NCBI GenBank assembly: GCA_026646655.1
Contig: JAPKHT010000007.1
Location: 62,001-126,000, forward strand
Direction of reading: 5' to 3'
DNA from: JADLBR01 sp020847615
GTDB taxonomy: Bacteria; Verrucomicrobiota; Verrucomicrobiia; JADLBR01
DNA: 64,000 nt
The notes under the pieces are model-generated. The model saw only the letters and a program-made list of their open reading frames with translations, had not been told where the DNA came from and did no database searches. Shown here in pieces: positions 15,908 through 25,712 of the stretch; the first letter of the stretch is position 1, and every line of letters begins with the position of its first letter. The translations under genes were made by a program, and so were the position numbers.

Positions 15908-17302
15908 TCATTGCTGGATCACCCATGCAGAGACGATGCTGGGGTCTTGTTCCGGCTTGAATCTCAACCGCAGTTTGGCATGCGCCGGCAGGGGCGAAAC
16001 GCTGCACAGTGTCTCAGCGTGAACAGGTATCGGATCGAGTTCCAGCCATTCCTGGCTGGCGGGATTCCAAACGACGGGGCGCAACTCGCCGGCCTGATTG
16101 CTGGTGAGATGCAACGAAAACGGGTGCCGGTCGGGTTCGAGAATCATGCTTTGCGCGCCAGCGGGCGGGATGGCTTGCTTCTGCCAGAGCAGGATCGGCT
16201 GTTGGACACTGCGCTTCGGCGCGCGGATCAGGCCGAGGCTGCGTTGGCCGGTGCTGTAGTAGAGATAGAACCATTCCTCGTCCGCCTCGATGGCCCACGG
16301 GTGCAGGTTTCCGCGCTCGTAGTCCTGATTGCGGTACAGCGTGCGGCGGCCGAGGGTGATCCATCGATCGAGCGAGAGCCCGACGATCGGCGCGGAGTCA
16401 CGGGTGTCCAATTCATAGCTCAACGCCGCCCAGACGCTGCCGACGCGCACGGGGCAGCGGATGGTCTGGCCGCTATCATGGTGATTGCCCGTGGCGCGCG
16501 TGTGGAAGCCGCTGTGGTCGGCGACCGGGGCCTGTGTCCGGTGCCACGTGATGCCGTCGTCGCTCTCGGCCAACCCGTTCCACTGCCCGTGCGGGCCGAA
16601 GGCGGTGTAGATCATGCGCCAGGGCCGCGCCCCCTCCTCCGGCAGATAGAACACCTTGGCGGCGTCCACGCCGCTGCCCCCGGCGGCCGCGTGCTCGTTG
16701 ATGCCGGGAGGCTCCGGGCCGAGCACGGCGCCGGCGCGCCCATCCACGTGTCCCTGCCTCGTCCAATGGATGCCATCCTCGGACGTGGCGAGCGCGATGT
16801 ACTTCATCTTTGGCTGGGGCATCTTTCCCGTGGTGCGGTCCGGGAACACATGGCTCGGCCCCCAGTAATAGAGATAGAACCGGCCGTTCACCTGAAGAAT
16901 GCTCGTGGGCGACATGTAGCCCTCTTCCCACGGCTCCGTGGGCTCTAACACGGGATTGCCGGGATGCTTCGCCCAGGCGACTCCGTCTTTCGACGTGGCG
17001 AGGCCGATGCTCCGCCGCGCGCCCGTGCACGCATACCACATTCGCCAATCCTCCGGCCCAAGGCGGATGACGGCGACGCGCTCGATGCCGTTCTCGTCCC
17101 ATTGCCCCTTTTCGCCAGCGGTCAGGATGGGATTGGCCGGGTGCTTGTAGTTGTTGAGATTCACCGTCAGCAGCGGAATGGTCTCGGCGAGTGCGATGGC
17201 GGCGCTGGCATCGAGTCTTGCGACGGAGGCACCGGCGCTATCTTCGGCGCGGAGTGAGACGGTGAGGGGCAGGAGTAGAAGTGCGGGCGCGATGTGTCTC
17301 AT
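15908..17302 (-). CDS. five-bladed beta-propeller glycosidase-like protein (GH43/GH32/GH130 fold), secreted; C-terminus cut by an in-frame stop
   Basis: 464 residues up to the TGA. After a signal peptide (MRHIAPALLLLPLTVSLRA) come propeller-blade repeats typical of GH43/GH32/GH130-like enzymes: NPILTAGEKGQWDENGIERVAV, RMWYACTG, IGLATSKDGVAW, GRFYLYYWGPS, IALATSEDGIHW and GLAESDDGITW. A C-terminal beta-sandwich follows and is interrupted; see the tail at 15728-15907. The specific family and sugar are uncertain; an arabinan or galactan-type side chain would be normal for this fold. The ATG at 17302 was chosen because it overlaps the preceding gene's stop by 4 bases (ATGA) and opens the signal peptide. 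Confidence 0.78.
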   Translation of the reverse strand: MRHIAPALLLLPLTVSLRAEDSAGASVARLDASAAIALAETIPLLTVNLNNYKHPANPILTAGEKGQWDENGIERVAVIRLGPEDWRMWYACTGARRSIGLATSKDGVAWAKHPGNPVLEPTEPWEEGYMSPTSILQVNGRFYLYYWGPSHVFPDRTTGKMPQPKMKYIALATSEDGIHWTRQGHVDGRAGAVLGPEPPGINEHAAAGGSGVDAAKVFYLPEEGARPWRMIYTAFGPHGQWNGLAESDDGITWHRTQAPVADHSGFHTRATGNHHDSGQTIRCPVRVGSVWAALSYELDTRDSAPIVGLSLDRWITLGRRTLYRNQDYERGNLHPWAIEADEEWFYLYYSTGQRSLGLIRAPKRSVQQPILLWQKQAIPPAGAQSMILEPDRHPFSLHLTSNQAGELRPVVWNPASQEWLELDPIPVHAETLCSVSPLPAHAKLRLRFKPEQDPSIVSAWVIQQ

Positions 17303-18804
17303 GGTTGTGAAGAATTGAGGTTGGCTCGCTCTGTGGCGGCCACGTCCCACAGCACCGCGAGCACCGCGTAGTTGATGGCCCAGCCCATGTTCACCTCTTT
17401 CCAGTCCACCTTCGTGAGCAGGTAATCTATAGAGGGCCTGATGGCCGCGATGTGCTCGGGCTCGCCGCTGAACAGGGCGATCTGGCAGACCATCGCAGGG
17501 TTGGCGAGTGCGACGCCTTCGTACCGTTGACCGTGGTTGCCGGGCGTCTCGGGATTGCGGCGGCCGGGGTCAAATTTGCGGAGCAGTTCCAGCGAGGTGA
17601 TGGGGGAATCGAAGGTGAGGCCGAGCGGCGCGAGGTAGCGGTTCGCGGCGGGGATGAGGCCGGCGTCCTTGGTCGGCTCGCCGCCGAGCCATTCCAGGGC
17701 GCGAAACGCGTGGAGGTAGGCGCACTTCAACATGTCGGCGGCGGTCTCGACGGTGCGCCGGTGCAGGATGTCGCGCCGCCTCGGATCGGTCTCGATGCGG
17801 CGCAGGGTCTCGGCGCGGACGATGTGCTGGTTTTGAAACATCGTGTAGCGGCGCGGGCGCGTCGTGTCGAGAGGCGTGGCGAGCGAGGCAAAGCGGCGGC
17901 CATTTCCCTCGCTGGCGAAGCGCTGGTGGTCGGCGCGCAGTCCGGCGTCATCGAGCACGTCGGCGGCGATGGCGGTCATGCAGAGTAGCACCAGCGGCAT
18001 CTTTCCGTCGTGCACGAGCATGGAACCGCCCTCCCATGATTTGGCCTTGCCATCCTCGACCTGGATGGCCCAGCCCGCGTTCTGCAGCCGCATGGTGACC
18101 GCGCGCACGATCTCGCGCAGCGCCGCCTTTTCCTCCGCCGTGATGAGGCGGCTGTGGTAGAAGCGCCACAGGCCGCAGAGGTAAAGCGTGTGCTGGTCCA
18201 GCGACGAGTCCTTGTAATAGCTCTTCCCGTCGGGATGCGGCCCGCGCGGCACGAAGCCGCGGTGCGGGCTGAGCTCGCTCATGCGCTTCAGTCCGCGGAA
18301 GGCGCGGTGCGCCATCTCGGCAAAGAGCGGGTCGCCCGTCCTCTCCTCCGCGTCACACAGCGCGTAGAGCAGCAGGGCATTGTGATAGGCGAGGTCCTCG
18401 ATGCCAGAGCCGTAGCCCATCGGCCGGTCCGCGCCGCGAACGCGACCCGCCATGATCTCGGAGGGCATTTCCAGCGCATCAACACCCTTGGGGCCATTGA
18501 TCCGGTGACCGTAGGCGAGGTCGGTGGCGGGATGGACAAACCCCGCAGTGTATTCGCGGCAGAGCGCCTTGGCCCGCTCCAGCGTGTTCGTGGCAGGCTG
18601 GGTCTCTTCGGCGGCCCTCAGCGCGGTCAGCGGCGCGAGCAGCAGGACGGTGAGGAGGATGTGATAACCGGCGCGCCATGTGACCGATGCCGGAACTCCA
18701 GGAGTCGCGGATCCGTCAGCGCAGAGGCCGGGGATCGCCGCCTCGCGAATGGAGACGCGCATGTTGGGTTGACGTTCGTCCATCGGATGAAGTGCCTCCG
18801 TCAA
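17299..18804 (-). CDS. secreted protein of unknown function, probably all-helical
   Basis: I do not recognise a family. The 501-residue reading frame begins at a TTG (18804) that overlaps the upstream stop by 4 bases (TTGA), matching the other junctions. However, the hydrophobic signal segment (YHILLTVLLLAPLTALRAA) lies 45-65 residues in, so a later start is possible. The body is rich in helix-forming segments with regularly spaced Trp, Tyr and Arg (LAYHNALLLYALCDAEERTGD, LQNAGWAIQVEDG, AINYAVLAVLWDVA), reminiscent of (alpha/alpha)6-barrel enzymes. Its place in the operon suggests a new glycosidase, lyase or accessory protein acting on the same polysaccharide. Confidence 0.75.
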   Translation of the reverse strand: MTEALHPMDERQPNMRVSIREAAIPGLCADGSATPGVPASVTWRAGYHILLTVLLLAPLTALRAAEETQPATNTLERAKALCREYTAGFVHPATDLAYGHRINGPKGVDALEMPSEIMAGRVRGADRPMGYGSGIEDLAYHNALLLYALCDAEERTGDPLFAEMAHRAFRGLKRMSELSPHRGFVPRGPHPDGKSYYKDSSLDQHTLYLCGLWRFYHSRLITAEEKAALREIVRAVTMRLQNAGWAIQVEDGKAKSWEGGSMLVHDGKMPLVLLCMTAIAADVLDDAGLRADHQRFASEGNGRRFASLATPLDTTRPRRYTMFQNQHIVRAETLRRIETDPRRRDILHRRTVETAADMLKCAYLHAFRALEWLGGEPTKDAGLIPAANRYLAPLGLTFDSPITSLELLRKFDPGRRNPETPGNHGQRYEGVALANPAMVCQIALFSGEPEHIAAIRPSIDYLLTKVDWKEVNMGWAINYAVLAVLWDVAATERANLNSSQP

Positions 18805-20863
18805 TAGACCGGCAGCCAGATGCGAAAGTAGTCGCTCTTGCGGTTCAGGCGCGCGTAGTAGGGGATCATGCTCACGGTGACGGGGCGGCCGCCCTGCGAC
18901 AGTGTGGGCGCGCCCTTCGCGAAACGCGCCTCGCGGTAGAGATCCGTTGCGGCTTCATCGGGGATGAGCCTGTCGCCCGCCGCCGGCGCGCCCGTGCTGC
19001 GCATGAGCGTCCCTGTCAGTTTCATCACGCCGCCCAGTTCTTTCGTGAGAGCGGGCTTCAGTTCCGTGCCCGCAGGAACGCGGATATGCTCCAGCGCGAT
19101 GTCCGCGGGCACGTCGTCGCCCTCGATGCAGTACACGATCGGTCCGCGCGTGACCGCGACTTTGCCGCGGGCGTCCGCAACGGCCGGGTGCGCGGCCATG
19201 TAGCGCACGGGCATCGGGATCTCCATCTCGACGACGTCGCCGGATTTCCAGTTCCGCTGGAGGGGATGGTAGCTGCCCTGAGGCGGCGCGCCCGGAACCG
19301 CCTCCCCGTTCACCGCGATGCGGACAGGGCCGCTCACCCAGCCGGGGATGCGCAGGAAAATGCCAAACGGTTTTGCGGGCTCGACCTCCTGGAGCACGAG
19401 CCGCACCTTGCCGTCCCAGGGATAGGCGCTGGCCTGCCGGCATTCCAAACTGCCGCCCGCTGGCAGCGCGACTCGAATCCGGTTCTCGCCGTAGAGGTTC
19501 ACCCAGAGGCCCTCGCGACTGGCGCTGTAGGCCATCTCGGCCGACATCGCGAGCGCCCGCATCACCTTCGGCGGACAGCAGGCGGCCTTCTTCGTGAACT
19601 GGCGCCGCCACGTGTAATGGGCTTCCCACTTGGATTCCGTGCCGTCGGTGTGGCTTCGTTGAGCGCCGGGCAGCTGTTCCTGCGGGTTGCAGTAGAAGAA
19701 ATTTGGGCGATCTAGATCGGCGCAGCCCGGCACCGCGTTGTAGAGCGCGCGCTCCACGGCATCCATGTACACCGCCTCGCCGGTGAGGCGGAACATGCGG
19801 TAGTACCACTCCGCAAACAGGCACTGGCCACAGCTTTCGCAATAGGATCCGTCGTTCGGCAGGTCGTAGGCCGGGCCCACCGCCTCGTCGTAGTCCGCCG
19901 CGGGATAGGTCTTGCCTCCGACGACCTGCTCCGGCCTGCGGCCCCGGAAAACAGGAGCCACCGCGCCGGTGATGAAGGTCTTTTGCGTCAGTTGATTTTC
20001 GGCCAGGCGCCGGAGGGCGTCCAGCAGGCCGTCATCACCGGTCAGTCCGCAAAGCGCTGTCTCGCGGAGAAGCGTGTGGGCCGCCTGCGTGTTGTGGCCG
20101 AAGATCTCCTGCGCGTGGCGCACCGGGGGGCCGAAGAGGGAGTTCTGCCCCGACGTGCGGCGCAGGGCGTCGAGAAGGACGGCGTCACCCGAGCGGGCGT
20201 AGAGATGTGGGACGGCCCATTGCATCGGCCCCGCGACGGTGTTGCTGCGCCCCATGAATCGGCGAACGGCCCTGTCGGCGATGGCCAGTGCGCGGCCGTC
20301 CCCGGTGGCGCGCTGGAGGGTGGATGCAAAGGCGTAGAGCGATCCCGTGTTGTAGTGCAGCGCGCCGTGGAATCCTTCCCCGCGCATTTTGTTCATCTGC
20401 CACCGCCAGGGCTTGCCGTGCGTGGCGTCGAACTCGCCAAGCACAGTCCAACTGTCCACCAGCCCGTCCTGGAGCTGGATGCGCGCGATGATTGGGATCC
20501 ATCGATCGAGCTTGGATTTCAGGTAGGCATCAGGTTGATAGGCCTGCAACCGCGCGACGGTATCGAGCACGAGGTAGCAGTCGCCGTCGCTCCATGTGCT
20601 GCCCTGGGCGCCCCCTTTTTCCAGCCTCGCGGCACGGAGCAGGTTCAGGAAGGTCGAGCCGTTCTCGACGGACATGAACGAGCCGTCCAGGACGCCGGGC
20701 AGGTGGATGCCGCGCAGCCGTTGCATCCGGTCCTGCCAGAAGCCCCCGGTCCATTTCACCGCGTCAAGCGGCAGCTCGTCGGGAACCCTGGCGGGCGCAG
20801 CGCCGATCGTCAGGGCCGCCAGGGCGAAGAAAAGGGAACAGGCCAGGGTGCGGGCTGGTACGG

Positions 20864-20867
<4 letters not shown>
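18801..20867 (-). CDS. GH127/DUF1680-type beta-L-arabinofuranosidase-like protein, secreted
   Basis: 688 residues with a signal peptide. The start at 20867 overlaps the stop of the sulfatase gene by 4 bases (ATGA); the open frame extends further upstream but without conservation. Family marks are VKWTGGFWQDRMQ near the N-terminus, NGSTFLNLLRAA, SYCESCGQCLFAEWYYRMF (Glu and Cys of the zinc site) and KKAACCPPKVMRALA with the double Cys, one being the nucleophile in characterised GH127 enzymes. All four metal/catalytic residues of the beta-L-arabinofuranosidase family are therefore present. A C-terminal beta-sandwich follows. The actual sugar could be another L-configured furanose or a related sugar, as DUF1680 is broad. 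Confidence 0.88.
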
Positions 20868-22438
<1,571 letters not shown>

Positions 22439-22459
22439 ATTGATTGGTGTGCAGCTTTC

Positions 22460-25400
22460 TCATTCTCCCTGATCCAGGTCGAACCGCAGGATGCGGAACG
22501 CGCCCGGCTGGATCTGTACCGAGCACTCGTGGCCGGAAAAATTCACGGGCGCGCCGCTGACGAGGTCGGTGACACCGCGGATCGGCGCCTTGGCCGAGGT
22601 GACCGCGGTGTCGACGCCTCGCGGGGCTAGGTAGCCGGGGTCGAGGAGAAGGGCGGTGCACGCGCCCTCCGGCTCGCGCTGCAGCATCAGACAGGCTCCG
22701 GGCGCCTGCAGCGGAATCGTGGCCGCTCCCTCCTTCAGCACGCGCGCCACCGCTGGCGCCGCAGCCACCGCCGCCTGCCACTCCCCGGTCAACCGGACGC
22801 GCTCACCGTCGGTGTGGATGGCGATGGCACCGGCCGGCAATGCCGCCGCTGGCGGCAGCACCGGCACCCAGCCGTGCGGCGTCTGGGGGAAGCAGGTTCT
22901 CACGTTCCAATCTTCCGCATAGGCCAGCGGCGGGAAGGCCTCCTCGGCGTAGGGCTCGAACATGTACCGCGCCGGAATGAAACCCCGCCGCAGCGCCTCG
23001 GTGTTGCGCTCGTAGTAGGGGTACGCCACCTTGCGGCCCCGTGCCTTGCCCTCCTCCAGCGCCGGGTGGAAGGAACGCACCACGGTCGCGCGGTTGACGT
23101 TTGCCGGCTGCGCCCCGGGAATGAGCAAGTTCTTCCGGACCATTTCGAAGACGAGTTCCCGATGCCGGTTTGCCAGTGGGACGACTCCCTCGCGCGGATC
23201 GCTCTGCAGGTAGGTCTGTCCACCCTCGATGTGCACCCAGGTCCCACCCAGCGCCACCCCCATCAGCTCGAGCCGCAGGATGATGTCTGCCGGGCACACA
23301 TAGGTGGGCGAAACATCGCGGATACCACGGGGATAGCGCCCCCACTCGTGCCAGTTCCAATACTGCGTCGACATCCCAAACTCCCGGCACAGACCGGCAG
23401 CCTTCAATCCTAGCATCCCACCCAGTTGAATCTCCGGCTGGTACGGCTGGTTGGACGCCCAGATCGGCACCATGGTCTCCCGATGTTTCGGGCCGAACAG
23501 CACGTTGAAGACTTCCGGGTCGGACGGCAGCAGGCCCCACACGTCGTGTTTTTCCTTAAAGATCATCTTCATCCCGTGGGCGGCGCAAAAGTCCAGCGCC
23601 TCGTCGGTCCACTTGAGGACATCCTTGTACAATGGCGAGTAAAGCGTCTCGAGGTTCTCCGCGATGAAGAGGAAGCGGAACATTCGCGGCGCGGCCTCCT
23701 TGCTGCGCCGGATGGCCTCGCGCGTGATCCACACCTGGCCGCCATGCGTGGCAAAGTACCCGAAAGGGATGCCCGTCTTCTCAAAGAGCCGCGCCCGCTC
23801 GACGATTTGGTCGGTCGTCATCTTCTGGCCGCGCTCGTGGCCGAGCAGGTCGCTCGCCTCGTACATCACCAGATACTCGAGGGCCGGCGTCTCCACTTTC
23901 TTCAACGCCGCCGCGTACTCCCGCAGAGTCGCCTCCGGCACGCGGGCAAACTCGCCCTGCGCCATGAACACCTTGATGCGCTCGGAGGATCGCGCCGGCA
24001 ACGCGGCCCGGGCCTTCACCGCCGCGTGCATCTCCTCCAGATGCTTCTCCTGATCGGGCACCTTGAACGCCTTGAACTCGTCCGCCTTGACGCACTCGAG
24101 ACGGTAGTAGGCGGGATGCCGGAAGCGCGACGATGATAGGAAGAGCTGCGGCACCGGTCCTGCCCAACAGGCGATATCCGGGCTGTTGATGCCATCCGGC
24201 GCCCACATCTCCCAATATGCCCCGTCGCGACCGTCGCGGCTCTGGTACCCAACCACGCCGGTGGCGTTGACGACCGTGACAACATGCAGCCCCACCACCA
24301 CCGTCTCTTTCCCCGCCCGCTTCGCGTCGAAGTCCCCGCACGCGATGTGCGCGCTCGCGCCCGTGCCGGAGCTGCGGAGCGAGACTGTCACCGGGGTATC
24401 CCAGAGTTCCTTGGTCCCGTTGTGGCATACGAGACCGTATCCCGCGCCACCCTGGTAGAGCGCGACAACATCGGGCGCGCCGTCGCCATCGATGTCCGCC
24501 ACGTCAAACTGCTCCAGCAGCGCACCCTTCGCCGAAAACCGCTTCAGTTCGTCCCCCGCCCGGCCATAGAGCGTAAACTGGGTGTCAGGGCCGCCGACGA
24601 CCAACTCCTGCCCCCCGCCGCGCACCCAATCGCCAAAGGCGAAGTGCCGCAGCGTCCGCTCCTTCACCCAGAGTTTTCGTCCCGCGCGATCGTACACGGC
24701 CACGCCAGCCGCGATCCCTGACCCCGCGCGCTGGTTTTCGACGCTCACCGCGATTTCCGGACGGCCATCGCCGTCAAGGTCACCGGCCGACACCCGCTCG
24801 GGGCCGCGAGTATCCCCGAAGGTGCACACGGCCTCGCCGCGCAGGTTGATCGCGCGCAGCGGCAACTTCGGGTCCAAGGAGCTCATGAGAATCTCTTTGG
24901 TGCCGTCGCCATCGAGATCGGCCGACGCAAACTGATACACCAGGGCGCCGGCATCATGGCTGGCGAGAGCGGGAGAGCCCTCGCGCCGCAGCGTTACGAC
25001 GCCATCCACATCGCAGGCGACTATCTCCGGTTTGCCGTCGCCATCGAGGTCATCACAGAACAACTCCCAGAACGGGCGCTCGACCGGCAGGACGCGGACG
25101 GAGAAGCCCTCTTGGGGAGGATCTTCCGGCGCCGCCTTGGCCGCGCTGGCCGCGCCCCTCGACCCCGAACGCGCCTTCCAGGCGGCTTTGGCTGTTTCAT
25201 TGCTTTTGCGCAATTCCAACCTCGCAAAGGTGCAGTCGCCGTCCAGGACTGAGAGCACCGTGCGCAGCGTCGCAGTGCCCGGCGGCACCCGCAAGGTTCC
25301 CGAGAAAGAACCCCACTTGTTATTAACTTTTGTGGGCGTCTCGATGGCCAAGGTCTCGCCACGGGCATCCAGAGAAACAAACCCCAGCGAGGCGCGCATC

Positions 25401-25687
25401 ATGCCCCCGCCCTTGATTCGCGCCGACCAGGCAAAGGCAGCCTCGCCCCCGGTGGCGATATCCTGGTGGAGCGAGGCGTCGAGATCAATCGCCGGATTAT
25501 GGATCAGCACACCTTGCTCCTTGGGCACCAAGGTTGTCCGGCCGTTTTTCTGCAGATGATCATTCGCCTTCCATGGCTCCAGGCGTTCGAAGTTCCCCGA
25601 GGCAAGCAAATTGCACTCTTGCGCCTCCGCCAGACTCAAGCTGGCGCAAGCAATGGAGAATGCCAGAGTGGTTATAACGGATTTCAT
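22460..25687 (-). CDS. large secreted FG-GAP/VCBS propeller protein with C-terminal enzyme-like domain (GH150-like layout)
   Basis: 1075 residues. A signal peptide (to about 22) is followed by a beta-sandwich module (25-165) and a propeller of FG-GAP/VCBS repeats with calcium-binding DxDGDG loops near 213, 257, 303 and 396. The C-terminal 500 residues hold an enzyme-like domain rich in aromatics and acids (GMKMIFKEKHDVWGLLPSD, STQYWNWHEWGRYP, TWVHIEGGQTYLQSD) and a closing beta-sandwich. Propeller plus a large catalytic domain recalls GH150 lambda-carrageenases, but I cannot confirm the family. It is paralogous in layout to the next gene upstream, 25 bases away. Probably an endo-acting or key debranching enzyme of the cluster. 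Confidence 0.7.
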   Translation of the reverse strand: MKSVITTLAFSIACASLSLAEAQECNLLASGNFERLEPWKANDHLQKNGRTTLVPKEQGVLIHNPAIDLDASLHQDIATGGEAAFAWSARIKGGGMMRASLGFVSLDARGETLAIETPTKVNNKWGSFSGTLRVPPGTATLRTVLSVLDGDCTFARLELRKSNETAKAAWKARSGSRGAASAAKAAPEDPPQEGFSVRVLPVERPFWELFCDDLDGDGKPEIVACDVDGVVTLRREGSPALASHDAGALVYQFASADLDGDGTKEILMSSLDPKLPLRAINLRGEAVCTFGDTRGPERVSAGDLDGDGRPEIAVSVENQRAGSGIAAGVAVYDRAGRKLWVKERTLRHFAFGDWVRGGGQELVVGGPDTQFTLYGRAGDELKRFSAKGALLEQFDVADIDGDGAPDVVALYQGGAGYGLVCHNGTKELWDTPVTVSLRSSGTGASAHIACGDFDAKRAGKETVVVGLHVVTVVNATGVVGYQSRDGRDGAYWEMWAPDGINSPDIACWAGPVPQLFLSSSRFRHPAYYRLECVKADEFKAFKVPDQEKHLEEMHAAVKARAALPARSSERIKVFMAQGEFARVPEATLREYAAALKKVETPALEYLVMYEASDLLGHERGQKMTTDQIVERARLFEKTGIPFGYFATHGGQVWITREAIRRSKEAAPRMFRFLFIAENLETLYSPLYKDVLKWTDEALDFCAAHGMKMIFKEKHDVWGLLPSDPEVFNVLFGPKHRETMVPIWASNQPYQPEIQLGGMLGLKAAGLCREFGMSTQYWNWHEWGRYPRGIRDVSPTYVCPADIILRLELMGVALGGTWVHIEGGQTYLQSDPREGVVPLANRHRELVFEMVRKNLLIPGAQPANVNRATVVRSFHPALEEGKARGRKVAYPYYERNTEALRRGFIPARYMFEPYAEEAFPPLAYAEDWNVRTCFPQTPHGWVPVLPPAAALPAGAIAIHTDGERVRLTGEWQAAVAAAPAVARVLKEGAATIPLQAPGACLMLQREPEGACTALLLDPGYLAPRGVDTAVTSAKAPIRGVTDLVSGAPVNFSGHECSVQIQPGAFRILRFDLDQGE

Positions 25688-25712
25688 GGCCTCTTTTGGG
25701 GCAGACGGGTGA

